Of a stretch of 6,607 bases of DNA, positions 6,603 through 6,607 are shown in pieces (the first letter of the stretch is position 1; each line of letters begins with the position of its first letter). The position numbers were made by a program, and so were the translations under genes. Source of the DNA: JBBSUX01 sp038234045 (lineage in GTDB: Bacteria > Pseudomonadota > Gammaproteobacteria > Burkholderiales > Burkholderiaceae_C); NCBI GenBank assembly GCA_038234045.1, contig JBBSUX010000199.1, positions 1 to 6,607 of the forward strand. Direction: 5' to 3'. The notes beneath the pieces were generated by a model that was not told the origin of the DNA, ran no database searches, and saw only the letters and a list, made by a program, of their open reading frames with translations.

Positions 6603-6607
6603 AAAAA

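Overview
The window looks like a high-GC betaproteobacterial chromosome, most likely order Burkholderiales and probably family Comamonadaceae. The evidence is the style of RpsL and of the other proteins, the gene order, and two copies of a short hairpin repeat that I remember as common in that family. That placement is from memory; no search was run. I see no mobile element, CRISPR array, tRNA or rRNA. The genes look like ordinary core chromosome.

Layout, left to right. (1) On the minus strand, the first 76 codons of a CorA-family metal transporter run off the left edge. (2) Upstream of it, also on the minus strand, lies hemB (porphobilinogen synthase of the magnesium, cysteine-poor type), with a hairpin repeat in the 71-bp gap that also supplies the hemB stop codon. 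(3) A 277-bp divergent control region holds candidate back-to-back promoters and a candidate small RNA of about 98 nt. The RNA ends at a clear intrinsic terminator and carries a CCUCC anti-Shine-Dalgarno loop. (4) On the plus strand follow hemJ (protoporphyrinogen IX oxidase, often annotated CopD-like), a VanZ-family multi-pass membrane protein, a thioredoxin-like [2Fe-2S] ferredoxin overlapping the VanZ stop by 8 bp, a second copy of the hairpin repeat, a small alpha/beta hydrolase, and a secreted D,D-carboxypeptidase of the PBP5/6 type. (5) A good sigma-70-type promoter then starts the str operon: rpsL is complete, followed by a 195-bp spacer full of hairpins and the ribosome binding site of the next gene (expected rpsG), whose start codon lies just outside the window.

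Functional links. HemB and HemJ act early and late in haem synthesis and are divergently transcribed from one control region. A Mg-type HemB sits beside a CorA-family divalent cation transporter. The ferredoxin sits in an apparent operon with HemJ, an oxidase whose electron acceptor is not settled. VanZ and the carboxypeptidase point to the cell envelope. The most interesting item is the candidate anti-SD small RNA and terminator immediately upstream of hemJ. HemJ seems to lack a promoter of its own downstream of that terminator, so the RNA may be both a free sRNA and the attenuated leader of the hemJ operon.
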